From assembly GCA_016713725.1 (NCBI GenBank), contig JADJOO010000036.1, positions 103,238 to 167,237 on the forward strand: a DNA stretch of 64,000 nucleotides, read 5' to 3'. The DNA is from Pseudomonadota bacterium. GTDB lineage: Bacteria; Pseudomonadota; Gammaproteobacteria; Steroidobacterales; Steroidobacteraceae. Within the stretch, counting starts at the first letter, position 1. Each line of letters opens with the position of its first letter. A program made the position numbers and the translations under genes. The notes under the pieces are model-generated. The model saw only the letters and a list, made by a program, of their open reading frames with translations, was not told the origin of the DNA and did not search any database. Of this stretch, positions 27,630-36,338 are shown one piece after another.

Positions 27630-28244
27630 ATGTCCGCATTTCTCGACACTGTCCTCGAACCTGCCACCCTCGAGCGCGCTCGCGCCGGTGACGAAGCCGC
27701 GCTGGCCGAAATCTACCGGGCGTACGAAGTTCCGGTCCGCACGCTGGCGCGTCGCATCGTGACGCCGCGCTCCGCGGCGGAGGACGTGGCCCAGGACGTC
27801 TTCGTCGACGTCATCACCCGGCTGCATCAGTTCGAGGGGCGCGGCTCGTTCGCGGGCTGGATCCGCAGCATTGCCATTTCACGCTGCCTCATGCAATTGC
27901 GTTCGCCCTGGCATCGCGGCCGGCGCTGGCTGGCAGGTACGACGCGGTCGATCGACGATATGCACCAGGACTGGCAGGCCGAGCGCCGGCCGGGTGCGGC
28001 GACCGCGGACCGGGCAGATTCGATCGACCTCGAGCGCGCACTGGCGCAACTCGGCGACAAAGCGCGTGCCGTCGTGTGGCTGCACGATGTCGAGGGGTGC
28101 ACCCATGCCGAAATCGGTGCGCTGTTCGGCGCATCGGCCAGTTTTTCCAAGTCCCAGCTTGCCCGCGCGCACGAGCGCCTGCGGGACCTGCTGCACGTCG
28201 AAGGAGACGGTGCATCATGTTTTCCCGTATCGAGCACGCCATGA
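27630..28244 (+). CDS. ECF-type sigma factor
   Basis: Extracytoplasmic-function sigma-70 factor of 204 residues. Region 2 is AAEDVAQDVFVDVITRLHQF then RGSFAGWIRSIAISRCL. Region 4 is LGDKARAVVWLHDVEGCTHA then EIGALFGASASFSKSQLARA. The start MSAFLDTVLEP at 27630 follows the preceding stop by eight bases. The 3' end overlaps the next gene by 27 bases. That gene encodes a small single-TM protein likely to be its anti-sigma factor, and the third gene is a periplasmic double-PDZ protein, so the three look like one envelope-stress circuit. Target promoters are not identified in the window. Confidence 0.9.
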   Translation: MSAFLDTVLEPATLERARAGDEAALAEIYRAYEVPVRTLARRIVTPRSAAEDVAQDVFVDVITRLHQFEGRGSFAGWIRSIAISRCLMQLRSPWHRGRRWLAGTTRSIDDMHQDWQAERRPGAATADRADSIDLERALAQLGDKARAVVWLHDVEGCTHAEIGALFGASASFSKSQLARAHERLRDLLHVEGDGASCFPVSSTP

Positions 28245-28765
28245 GCCTGACCGACCAACTCCGTTCGTTGCCGACGGCCGAGCCGCGTCGGGACGGCTGG
28301 GCCGACGTGCAGTCGCGCCTCGCCGCCAGGAAGACGGCGCGTGCGCGACGCAGGCTGGGCCTGCAGCTCGCAGCCGCGGCCTCCGTTGCGATCATTGCCG
28401 TGACGGCCGCCTGGCGCGTCGGGGACGTCGTGACCGAGCGTCCGGGATCGATGTCTGCCGGACTCACGCCGCTGACGGCGGAACAGGCGCTCGCGCTCGA
28501 TCGCGTCGCGCAGCTGCAGACGCAGTCGCAGGCGCTCGACGAAATGCTGTCGGTGATTGGCGAGCGTCCGGTCGTCGAGCGCGCCGGTACGAGCGTGCCG
28601 ATCGACACGCTCGAGGCGCAGGTGCAGTGGATCGACCACCAGATTTCCGTCGTCGACGGTGCAATCGAACCGGGCTCTGCCGAGCAGCTCTGGCGCAAGC
28701 GCGTCGGAGCGATGAACTCCCTGGTGCGGTTGCGCTACGTCGAAGCGCAGCGCATCGACATGTGA
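28218..28765 (+). CDS. Probable membrane anti-sigma factor
   Basis: A protein of 182 residues with no motif I can name with certainty. The cytoplasmic N-terminus (~50 residues, arginine-rich) would contact the sigma factor. One membrane segment (LQLAAAASVAIIAVTAAW) follows, and the remainder is a periplasmic helical part (ALALDRVAQLQTQSQALDEM; QWIDHQISVVDG) that could form a coiled coil. Its start overlaps the end of the sigma gene, the usual arrangement for a sigma/anti-sigma pair. No zinc-binding HxxxCxxC motif is present, so it is not a ZAS-type anti-sigma. Function assigned from context and topology. Confidence 0.65.
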
Positions 28766-28781
28766 CAACGAGGACGTGATC

Positions 28782-29792
28782 ATGCAATCCGTACGGATCA
28801 AGACACTGGCGCACCGCGGGCTAGGCGCGTTGTTCGCCTCGGCGATCGCGCTCGCTGCGACGATGCAGGTTGCCGCAGCGGCCGAGACGCAGGACAAGGC
28901 GCAGCTGCAGCAGCAGCTCGACGATGCGCGTGGCCGGCTCGACGATGCGGCGCGCGACGTCGCCGACCTCTCGCGCAAGCTCTACGGCGACGACTTCGAA
29001 GGCATGCCGATGCCGGCTCCCGGCGGACCCACCCGTGGCGCCATGCTCGGCATCAACGTCGGCGGCAGTCCCGACCTTGCCGAAGGCGTCGAAGTGATGG
29101 GCGTGAGTCCGTCTGGACCGGCTGCCGCCGCCGGCCTGAAGCCGGGTGACGTGATCGTGGCGATCGATGGCAAGCAGCTCAGGAAGACCGGCGACCGCGC
29201 CGCGAGTCGCCAGCTCGTCGAGCAGATGCGCGGCACGCAGCCTGGGCAGAAGGTCAAGGTCGACTACCTTCGCGACGGCAAGAAAATGTCGACGACCGTC
29301 ACGACGGTTGCCGCCGAACCGCCGATGGTCCGCATGCTGCGTGAGCACATACCGATGCTCGAGGGCATGCAGATTCCGGCGGACTTCGAGGCCATGCTGC
29401 ATCCAGGTGGCCGCGGCTTCCGTGCGCTCGAACTGGTGCCGATTACGCCCAAGCTCGGCCAGTACTTCGGCACGGACAAGGGCCTGCTCGTCGTCAAGGC
29501 GCCGCCCGTGCAAGGCCCGGGCCTGGAAGAGGGCGACGTGATTCTTTCGATCGGCGGACGCACTCCGGAAAATCCGCGTCACGCCTTCCGCATCCTCGGG
29601 TCGTACCAGCCCAAGGAGAAGGTCAAGTTCGAAGTGCTGCGCCAGCGCAAGCCCCTGGCGCTCGACGTCCAGATGCCGGAGGCCGACTCCAGTAATCCTG
29701 GATTCCGTCCTGGTCCGCCCCAGCGTGCACCCGGTTCGCCGGTGCCACCCGCACCGCCGGCCGACGCGAAGGGTGGCGGCATATCGTCTTGA
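28782..29792 (+). CDS. Periplasmic protein with two PDZ domains
   Basis: Exported protein of about 336 residues. The signal peptide (LGALFASAIALAATMQVAAA) precedes a coiled-coil segment (KAQLQQQLDDARGRLDDAAR). PDZ domain 1 (GAMLGINVGG, VMGVSPSGPAAAAGLKPGDV) and a second, more diverged PDZ (LLVVKAPPVQGPGLEEGDVI) follow, then a proline-rich tail (PGFRPGPPQRAPGSPVPPAP). There is no protease domain, so it is an adaptor or sensor rather than a DegP/HtrA protease. I chose ATG 28782 (GAGG eight bases before) over GTG 28776. As the third gene after an ECF sigma and its putative anti-sigma it may sense misfolded periplasmic proteins for that circuit. Confidence 0.8.
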   Translation: MQSVRIKTLAHRGLGALFASAIALAATMQVAAAAETQDKAQLQQQLDDARGRLDDAARDVADLSRKLYGDDFEGMPMPAPGGPTRGAMLGINVGGSPDLAEGVEVMGVSPSGPAAAAGLKPGDVIVAIDGKQLRKTGDRAASRQLVEQMRGTQPGQKVKVDYLRDGKKMSTTVTTVAAEPPMVRMLREHIPMLEGMQIPADFEAMLHPGGRGFRALELVPITPKLGQYFGTDKGLLVVKAPPVQGPGLEEGDVILSIGGRTPENPRHAFRILGSYQPKEKVKFEVLRQRKPLALDVQMPEADSSNPGFRPGPPQRAPGSPVPPAPPADAKGGGISS

Positions 29793-29859
29793 GGCACCTG
29801 GACGAGCCGCTGCGGAGGGGTCCGTGCGAACGGGTCCCTCTGCTAGCATGCGCGCCCCT

Positions 29860-30911
29860 ATGCGGCGCACCGACTTTCATTTCGACCTGCCCGATGCGCT
29901 GATCGCCCGCCACCCAGCGCCACAGCGCAGTGGCAGCCGGCTGCTCCACCTCGAAGGCGCGACGGGTGCGCTCACGGATCGTCAGTTCCGCGACCTGCCT
30001 GGCCTGCTGCGGCAGGGCGACCTGCTCGTGTTCAACGACACGCGTGTGATTCCCGCGCGGCTGTACGGCCACAAGCGCGAAAGCGGCGGCAAGGTCGAGG
30101 TCATGCTCGAGCGGCTGACCGGCTTGCGCACGGCCATCGTGCAGTTGCGCGCGAGCAAGCCGTCGCGACCTGGCACCCTGATCGACCTCGGCGGCGGCGA
30201 CACGCTCACCGTCGTCGAGCGCGACGAGGACTTCTGGCGCGTCGAATTCAGCAGCGACGCGCACGGAACCTTCGATCGGCTGGGCGAGATGCCGCTGCCG
30301 CCGTACGTCGCCCGCGCAGCCGAACTCGAGGATCGCGAGCGTTACCAGACGGTGTATGCGCGTGAGCCTGGCGCGGTTGCCGCGCCGACCGCGGGCCTGC
30401 ATTTCGACGAAGCGGTCCTGCAAGCCTGTCGCGAGGTGGGCGCCGAGTTCGCTTACGTCACGCTGCACGTGGGTGCGGGTACTTTTCAGCCCGTGCGCGT
30501 CGATAACGTCGAAGAGCACCGCATGCATTCCGAGTGGTGCAACGTGCCCGGTGCGACCTGCGAAGCGGTCGCTGCGGCTCGCGCACGCGGCAGTCGCGTC
30601 ATCGCGATAGGTACGACAGCGGTACGGTCGCTCGAGAGCGCGGCGGCGTCTGGCCGCCTCGAGCCGTACGCAGGCGAGACACGGCTCTTCATCACACCCG
30701 GTGAGCGTTTTCGCGTGACCGATGCGATGGTGACCAACTTCCATCTGCCCGAATCGACGCTGCTGATGCTCGTCAGCGCCTTCGCCGGGCGCGAGCACGT
30801 GCTCGAGGCGTACCGTCACGCAGTCGCGCGGCAGTACCGCTTTTCAGTTACGGTGATGCAATGTTCGTCGAGCCGGCACCTGCGGCGCTCGATCGCGGGA
30901 GCGCAGCATGA
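29860..30911 (+). CDS. queA: S-adenosylmethionine:tRNA ribosyltransferase-isomerase, frameshifted at the end
   Basis: Adds the ribosyl part of SAM to preQ1 at the wobble base of tRNA, making epoxyqueuosine. The start MRRTDFHFDLPDALIARHPA, LLVFNDTRVIPARLYGHK, GAVAAPTAGLHFDEAVL, YVTLHVGAGTFQPVR and NFHLPESTLLMLVSAFAG are all diagnostic. After RQYRF the frame breaks at the T4 run 30841-30844. One more T restores FSYGDAMFVEPAPAALDRG and a stop TGA at 30909-30911 that overlaps the tgt start codon as ATGA, a normal coupled junction. About 350 residues when repaired. The uncorrected frame would give an unrelated tail. Confidence 0.93.
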
Positions 30912-32017
30912 AATTTGAACTGCTGGGAACGGCCGGCGCAGCGCGGCGCGGCCGCCTGCATTTGAATCATGGGACGGTCGAGACGCCCGTGTTCATGCCT
31001 GTGGGCACGTACGGCACGGTCAAGGCGATGACGCCCGAGGAACTCACGGGCCTCGGCGCGCAGATCGTCCTCGGCAACACGTTTCACCTGATGCTGCGGC
31101 CGGGCACCGACGTCATTCGTGCTCATGGCGGGTTGCATGGATTCATGCACTGGTCGGGGCCGATCCTCACCGACTCGGGCGGCTTCCAGGTCTTCAGCCT
31201 CGCGGAACTGCGCAAACTCACGGAGGCGGGCGTGAATTTCCGCTCGCCGGTCAACGGCGACGCGGTATTTCTGAGCCCCGAAATCTCGATGCAGGTGCAG
31301 GCCGCGCTCAACTCCGACATCGTCATGGCGTTCGACGAGTGCCCGCCGTATCCGGCGACCGAGCAGCAGGCGCGGACCTCGATGGAACTGTCGATGCGCT
31401 GGGCGCGCCGCAGCCGCGACGAGTTCACGCGCCTCGCCAACCCCAACGCCTTGTTCGGCATCGTGCAGGGTGGCACGTTCCTGGGTCTCCGGCACGAATC
31501 ACTCGGCCAGCTGGTCGACATCGGTTTCGACGGGTACGCGGTCGGCGGCCTGGCCGTGGGCGAGCCCGCGGCCGAACGCAACGCCGTACTCGAGGCGCTC
31601 GAGCCCGCATTGCCCAGGGAACGACCCGCGGTACCTGATGGGCGTCGGCACCCCCGCCGACATCGTCGAGGCGGTGGCGCGCGGCATCGACATGTTCGAT
31701 TGCGTCATGCCGACGCGGAACGCCCGCAACGGCCACCTGTTCACCTCGCAGGGCGTGGTCAAGATCCGCAATGCCGGGCACCAGGCAGACACAACGCCCC
31801 TGGACCCGCAGTGCGCCTGCTACACCTGCCGGAACTACAGCCGCGCGTACCTGCGGCACCTGGACCGTTGCAACGAAATCCTCGGCGCAAGGCTCAATTC
31901 GATCCACAACCTGCACTATTACCTGTCCCTGATGGCCCGGATCCGGGCTGCCCTGGACGAGGGACGGTTCGGGTGCTTCCAGGCGGAATTCCTCCAGCCC
32001 GGAAGCCGTGCCCGTGA
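30908..32017 (+). CDS. tgt: tRNA-guanine transglycosylase, frameshifted
   Basis: Exchanges the wobble guanine for preQ1 in tRNAs with GUN anticodons. Motifs: VETPVFMPVGTYGTVKAM, NTFHLMLRPG, the nucleophile loop ILTDSGGFQVFSL, FGIVQGGTF and DGYAVGGLAVGEP. A frame change occurs at the CCC of 31625-31627 (one extra base). The next frame gives RYLMGVGTPADIVEAVARGI, the second catalytic aspartate in MFDCVMPTRNARNG, and the zinc site CACYTCRNYSRAYLRHL. The 3' end is uncertain: the shifted frame continues to 32105, whereas a second indel near 31998 would give a normal end at 32017. I report the latter. It overlaps queA by four bases and precedes yajC-secDF, the standard operon order. Confidence 0.9.
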   Translation: MKFELLGTAGAARRGRLHLNHGTVETPVFMPVGTYGTVKAMTPEELTGLGAQIVLGNTFHLMLRPGTDVIRAHGGLHGFMHWSGPILTDSGGFQVFSLAELRKLTEAGVNFRSPVNGDAVFLSPEISMQVQAALNSDIVMAFDECPPYPATEQQARTSMELSMRWARRSRDEFTRLANPNALFGIVQGGTFLGLRHESLGQLVDIGFDGYAVGGLAVGEPAAERNAVLEALEPALPRERPAVPDGRRHPRRHRRGGGARHRHVRLRHADAERPQRPPVHLAGRGQDPQCRAPGRHNAPGPAVRLLHLPELQPRVPAAPGPLQRNPRRKAQFDPQPALLPVPDGPDPGCPGRGTVRVLPGGIPPARKPCP

Positions 32018-32044
32018 CAGCCGCCACCCCGGCCGACCCTCGGG

Positions 32045-32089
32045 TATAATCGGCGGTCATTTTCCAAGCATGACCCCTCGGTCGAGGGG
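32045..32089 (+). promoter_or_regulatory. Perfect -10 box and leader hairpin before yajC
   Basis: TATAAT at 32045-32050 matches the sigma70 -10 consensus exactly, but no -35 element of quality lies 16-18 bases upstream. A six-base-pair hairpin with a four-base loop (CCCCTC at 32074-32079 with GAGGGG at 32084-32089) sits just before the AGGAG ribosome site of yajC. Together they suggest an internal promoter for yajC-secDF. Confidence 0.4.
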
Positions 32090-32104
32090 CAACAGGAGTT
32101 CCTG

Positions 32105-32434
32105 ATGGACTGGTTGATCGCGAGCGCCCACGCCCAGGCGGCCACGGGTGCCCAGCCGAATGCGCTGCTGCAGATGCTGCCCTTGCTGCTCATCTTCGTC
32201 GTGTTCTATTTCCTGCTGATCCGGCCCCAGGCCAAGCGGGCGAAGGAGCACAAGGCCCTGGTGGCCGCACTCGGCGTCGGCGACGAAGTCGTCACGGCCG
32301 GCGGGATCCTCGGCAAGGTCACCGAGACCTCCGACAATTTCCTCACCGTCGAAATCGCGAGCGGCGTGCAGGTGAAGGTCCAGCGCCACACGGTCACCAG
32401 CGTGCTGCCCAAGGGCACCCTGAAGAGCGCCTGA
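32105..32434 (+). CDS. yajC: Preprotein translocase accessory subunit YajC
   Basis: Small inner-membrane partner of SecDF in the holotranslocon. It has 109 residues. One N-terminal membrane segment (LPLLLIFVVFYFLLIRPQ), ending in the hallmark RPQAKRAKEHKALVAAL, is followed by the cytoplasmic domain GDEVVTAGGILGKVTE. A strong AGGAG site lies seven bases upstream of the ATG. It is followed by secD after 22 bases. Confidence 0.97.
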   Translation: MDWLIASAHAQAATGAQPNALLQMLPLLLIFVVFYFLLIRPQAKRAKEHKALVAALGVGDEVVTAGGILGKVTETSDNFLTVEIASGVQVKVQRHTVTSVLPKGTLKSA

Positions 32435-32456
32435 ACAGTCGTCCCGGAGTTCGCGC

Positions 32457-34328
32457 ATGCACAGTTACCCGGCCTGGAAGATCTGGCTGGTCGTCATCGT
32501 CCTGTTCGTGGGCACGGTGCTCGCCCTGCCGAACGTGTTCGGCGAGGCGCCCGCACTGCAGCTCTCGCGCAATGACCGCACTGCCGTCACCGACGTCCAG
32601 CGCCAGCAGGTCGTTTCGTTGCTGCAGTCCAAGGGCGTGACGGTCGAGAACTCGTACCTCGAGGGCGACCGGCTGGTCCTGCGCTTCGACGACGTGAACA
32701 CGCGCCTCAAGGCGCGCGACGTCGTGCAGCAGGGCGCCACAGCCGAGTATCTCGTGGCGCTGTCCGACGTGCCCCGCACGCCGGGCTGGATGCGCGCGAT
32801 GGGGCTCAAGCCGATGAGCCTCGGCCTCGACCTGCGCGGCGGTGTCTACTTCATGTACGAAGTCGACGCGCAGGGTGCCGTGAAGCAGCTGCTCACGAGC
32901 ATGGAGAGCGACTACCGCACGATGCTGCGCAAGGAGCGCATCCCCTTCACCGGCGTGGCGAGCGACGGCGTCGACGAGGTCAGGATCGGCTTGCGCAGCG
33001 GCGAAGACGCACTGAGGTTCGCTAGCCTGCTGCGCAAGCAGGACCCGAACCTGTCGGTCGACACGGACACGCTCGGCGAGGGCGGTTCCGTCACGGTCAG
33101 TCTGAGCCCGACGCAGATCAAGCAGCGCCAGGACTTCGCGATCCAGCAGAACATCACCACGCTGCGCAATCGCGTGGACGAACTCGGAGTCACCGAGCCG
33201 ATCGTCGCCCGCCAGGGCCTCGACCGCATCGTCGTGCAGCTGCCCGGCGTGCAGGATCCCAACGAAGCGCTGCGCGTGCTCGGTGCGACCGCCACCCTCG
33301 AGTTCCGGCTCGTGGACGAACAGAACGACCCGTTGCTTGCGGCCAGCACGAAGCGTGCGCCGCTCGGCACGAAGCTCTACTACACGCGCGATGGCCGTCC
33401 GGTCCTGCTCAAGCGCGAAACGATCGTCTCGGGTGAGCAACTCACGGATGCCAGCTCCGGCTTCCAGCAGGGTGAACCCGCGGTCATGGTCACGCTCGAT
33501 GCGCGCGGCGCGTCGAAGATGCTCGAGACCACGCGCCAGAACCTCGGCAAGCCCATGGCAGTCGTGTTCATCGAGAAGAAGCGCGTGGCCGAAGGCCAGC
33601 CCTGCAAGGGCACCCGTGCGGGCAATGAATGCACCGAGGAGGAGGTCATCAACCAGGCGACCATCCGCGGCGTGTTCGGCAGCAATTTCCAGATTACGGG
33701 CGTGATGGCCAACGAGGCGCGTGAACTCGCGCTGCTGCTGCGTGCCGGTTCGCTGGCTGCCCCGCTCTACATCGTCGAGCAGCGCAGCGTCGGCCCGAGC
33801 CTGGGCGCCGACAACATCGCACGCGGCGTTCGCGCACTGATCATCGGCCTGCTGGCGACGTTCGCCTTCATGGCGGTCTATTACCGTGGGTTCGGACTGG
33901 TCGCGAACGTCGTGCTGCTGACCAACGTCGTGCTGCTCGCGGCGCTGCTCTCGATGCTGCAGGCGTCACTGTCGCTGCCGGGCATCGCGGGCATCGTGCT
34001 CACGGTGGGCATGGCGGTCGATGCCAACGTGCTCATCTACGAGCGCATGCGCGAAGAAATCCGCAACGGGATGAGTCCTCATGCGGCGATCAATGCGGGC
34101 TACGAGAAAGCCTTCTCCGCGATCGCGGACTCGAACGTCACGACGCTGATCGCGGGCATCGTACTGTTCACGTTCGGCACCGGCCCGGTCCGCGGCTTCG
34201 CGGTCGTGCTGTCGCTCGGCATCGTCACTTCGATGTTTACCGCGCTGATCGTCAGCCGCGTGCTCGTCTACCTGCTCTGGGACCGCAAGCGCAAGCTCGA
34301 CCGCCTCTCGATCGGGATGGGGTACTGA
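32457..34328 (+). CDS. secD: Protein translocase subunit SecD
   Basis: RND-like component that uses the proton gradient to help pull secreted proteins into the periplasm. It has 623 residues with no visible defect. The first membrane segment is IWLVVIVLFVGTVLALP. The large periplasmic domain P1 contains LGLDLRGGVYFMYEVD and, near its end, QRSVGPSLGADNI. A five-helix bundle (GVRALIIGLLATFAFMAVYY to MFTALIVSRVLVYLLW) with the conserved TVGMAVDANVLIYERMREEI motif carries the proton-path aspartate. Gene order yajC-secD-secF with gaps of 22 and 2 bases indicates one transcript. Confidence 0.97.
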   Translation: MHSYPAWKIWLVVIVLFVGTVLALPNVFGEAPALQLSRNDRTAVTDVQRQQVVSLLQSKGVTVENSYLEGDRLVLRFDDVNTRLKARDVVQQGATAEYLVALSDVPRTPGWMRAMGLKPMSLGLDLRGGVYFMYEVDAQGAVKQLLTSMESDYRTMLRKERIPFTGVASDGVDEVRIGLRSGEDALRFASLLRKQDPNLSVDTDTLGEGGSVTVSLSPTQIKQRQDFAIQQNITTLRNRVDELGVTEPIVARQGLDRIVVQLPGVQDPNEALRVLGATATLEFRLVDEQNDPLLAASTKRAPLGTKLYYTRDGRPVLLKRETIVSGEQLTDASSGFQQGEPAVMVTLDARGASKMLETTRQNLGKPMAVVFIEKKRVAEGQPCKGTRAGNECTEEEVINQATIRGVFGSNFQITGVMANEARELALLLRAGSLAAPLYIVEQRSVGPSLGADNIARGVRALIIGLLATFAFMAVYYRGFGLVANVVLLTNVVLLAALLSMLQASLSLPGIAGIVLTVGMAVDANVLIYERMREEIRNGMSPHAAINAGYEKAFSAIADSNVTTLIAGIVLFTFGTGPVRGFAVVLSLGIVTSMFTALIVSRVLVYLLWDRKRKLDRLSIGMGY

Positions 34329-34330
34329 TC

Positions 34331-35266
34331 ATGGAATTTTTCCACAAGAAGACCAGCTACCCGTTCATGGCCACCCGCAAGCGGTGGTACGTGGTCTCGG
34401 CGGCGCTGATCCTTGGTTCGCTGCTGGCGCTGGGCTTCCGCGGCATCAACTTCGGCATCGACTTCACCGGCGGCGTGGTGCTCGAGATGAGCTTCCCGCA
34501 GGCGGCCGACCTGGAGAAGGTCCGCAATTCGCTCGAGAAGGCCGGTTACGGCGATGCCGTGGTGCAGAGCTTCGGCACCCCGCGCGACGTGCTGGTGCGC
34601 ATGCTCCCCGAGGAGGGCACGGACAACAACGTGCTCGGCCGCAAGGTGCTGGCGGCGATCCAGTCCGAGAATCCGGGCGTCGAACTGCGTCGCACGGAAG
34701 TCGTGGGCGGGCAGGTGGGCGCCGAACTCGCCGAGAAAGGCGCGCTCGCCGTGCTGTTCACGTTCTTCTTCATCATGCTGTACGTCTGGGCGCGCTTCCA
34801 GTGGAAGCTCGGCGTCGGCGCCATCGCCGGGGCACTGCACGACCCGATCGTCATCCTGGGATTCTTCGCGGCGACCCAGATGACGTTCGACCTGCCGGCA
34901 CTCGCGGCGATCCTGGCGGTCATTGGCTACTCGCTGAACGACACCGTCGTCGTGTTCGACCGCATCCGCGAGCGCTTCGTTTCGATGCGCAAGGGAACAA
35001 GCGAGCAGGTGATCGACGCGTCGATCAACGAGACGCTGTCGCGCACGATCATGACCAGCGCCACGACCATGCTGACGGTCTTTGCGCTGCTGTTCTTCGG
35101 CGGCGAGATCCTGCGCGGCTTCTCGACGGCCCTGACGATCGGCATCGTGGTGGGTACTTACTCGTCGATCTACATCGCGAGCGCGATGGCCCTCGACCTC
35201 AAGCTCACGGCGCGCGACCTGTTGCCCGTGCAGAAAGAAAAGGACGCGGTCGACGACATGCCCTGA
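34331..35266 (+). CDS. secF: Protein translocase subunit SecF
   Basis: Partner of SecD, 311 residues and complete. The N-terminal helix (WYVVSAALILGSLLALGF) is followed by GINFGIDFTGGVVLEMSF and the small periplasmic domain. A five-helix C-terminal bundle carries the signature AVIGYSLNDTVVVFDRIRER, whose aspartates belong to the proton relay shared with SecD. Starts two bases after the secD stop. The next gene, TerC-like, follows after 42 bases on the same strand and could share the transcript. Confidence 0.97.
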   Translation: MEFFHKKTSYPFMATRKRWYVVSAALILGSLLALGFRGINFGIDFTGGVVLEMSFPQAADLEKVRNSLEKAGYGDAVVQSFGTPRDVLVRMLPEEGTDNNVLGRKVLAAIQSENPGVELRRTEVVGGQVGAELAEKGALAVLFTFFFIMLYVWARFQWKLGVGAIAGALHDPIVILGFFAATQMTFDLPALAAILAVIGYSLNDTVVVFDRIRERFVSMRKGTSEQVIDASINETLSRTIMTSATTMLTVFALLFFGGEILRGFSTALTIGIVVGTYSSIYIASAMALDLKLTARDLLPVQKEKDAVDDMP

Positions 35267-35308
35267 GCGGCCTGTCTTCCACGCATCCGGGTCAGGGCAG
35301 GGCAACCG

Positions 35309-36292
35309 ATGGTCGAATTCGTCTGGTTCGGCTTTCTTGCGCTGTTCCTCGGGCTGCTGATCCTCGACCTCAGCATCCTGCATCGCGAGTCGACGACGCT
35401 CTCCGTCAAGCAGGCGCTGTTCTGGACGGCCGTCTGGGTCAGCGTGGCGATGTCCTACGCCGGGGTCATCTACGGGCTGTACGAGTATCGCTGGCTCGGG
35501 TTCGAGCCGGGTCCGGGGGTCGCCGGCGGCGCCGATGCGGTCGTCCAGTACGTGACCGGCTACCTGCTCGAGTGGTCGCTTTCGGTCGACAACATCTTCG
35601 TCATCGCGCTGATCTTCGCCTACCTCAGGATTCCGACGCAGTACCAGTACCGCGTGCTGTTCTGGGGCATCGTCGGCGCCATCGTCCTGCGCGGCCTGAT
35701 GATCGCAGCCGGCACCACGCTGCTGCATCGCTTCGACTGGATGTTCTACGTCTTCGGCGCGATCCTGCTGTTATCGGCGCTGCGCATGCTGCGCAGCGGC
35801 GACGACGCGCACGACGTGGGCAGCAGTTTCCCGGCGCGCCTGGTGCGCCGGTTCATACCAGTGACTCCGGAACTCGAGCGCGCGCGGTTCTTCGTCCGCC
35901 GCGAAGGCAAGCTGTTTGCGACACCGCTTTTTGTCGCGTTGGTGATGGTCGAACTCACCGACGTCGTCTTCGCGGTGGATTCGATCCCTGCGATCCTGGC
36001 GGTAACGCGCGACCCGTTCCTGGTCTTCACGTCCAACGCATTCGCGATCCTCGGGCTGCGCTCGCTCTACTTCGCCGTGGCGGGCCTGATGGCGATGTTC
36101 CGATACCTGCGTTACAGCCTCGTGCTGATCCTCGCGTTCGTCGGCATGAAGATGCTGCTCGTGTCGAACTTCCACGTGCCGAACCTGGTCTCGCTCGCGA
36201 TCATCCTGGGCACGCTCGGGGCAGGCATCCTGGCCTCCATCTATGCCACCCGACGTGACGCCCTCAACGGCAGCGGGGACCCTCCGATCTGA
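35309..36292 (+). CDS. TerC/Alx-family integral membrane protein
   Basis: Polytopic membrane protein of the TerC family, whose members act in metal (notably manganese) export or co-translocational metalation of exported proteins. It has 327 residues and about nine hydrophobic segments. The family motifs LEWSLSVDNIFVIALIFAYL and VMVELTDVVFAVDSIPAILA each hold the conserved acidic residues thought to bind metal. The 42-base gap after secF leaves no room for a yybP-ykoY manganese riboswitch, which many relatives have. Placement right after secDF fits the proposed role with Sec-exported metalloproteins; the link is inference. Confidence 0.9.
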   Translation: MVEFVWFGFLALFLGLLILDLSILHRESTTLSVKQALFWTAVWVSVAMSYAGVIYGLYEYRWLGFEPGPGVAGGADAVVQYVTGYLLEWSLSVDNIFVIALIFAYLRIPTQYQYRVLFWGIVGAIVLRGLMIAAGTTLLHRFDWMFYVFGAILLLSALRMLRSGDDAHDVGSSFPARLVRRFIPVTPELERARFFVRREGKLFATPLFVALVMVELTDVVFAVDSIPAILAVTRDPFLVFTSNAFAILGLRSLYFAVAGLMAMFRYLRYSLVLILAFVGMKMLLVSNFHVPNLVSLAIILGTLGAGILASIYATRRDALNGSGDPPI

Positions 36293-36338
36293 CGCGAGGT
36301 CCGCCGGCCCTGGCTCTGGCGGTGGGGGCTCGGGGGGG

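Noticed and set aside
32014..32050. GTGACA at 32014-32019 as the -35 partner of TATAAT at 32045
   Set aside because: The spacing of 25 bases is too long for a sigma70 promoter.
34384..36258. Plus-strand open frame of 624 codons over secF and terC
   Set aside because: Shadow in another frame of two well-supported genes.
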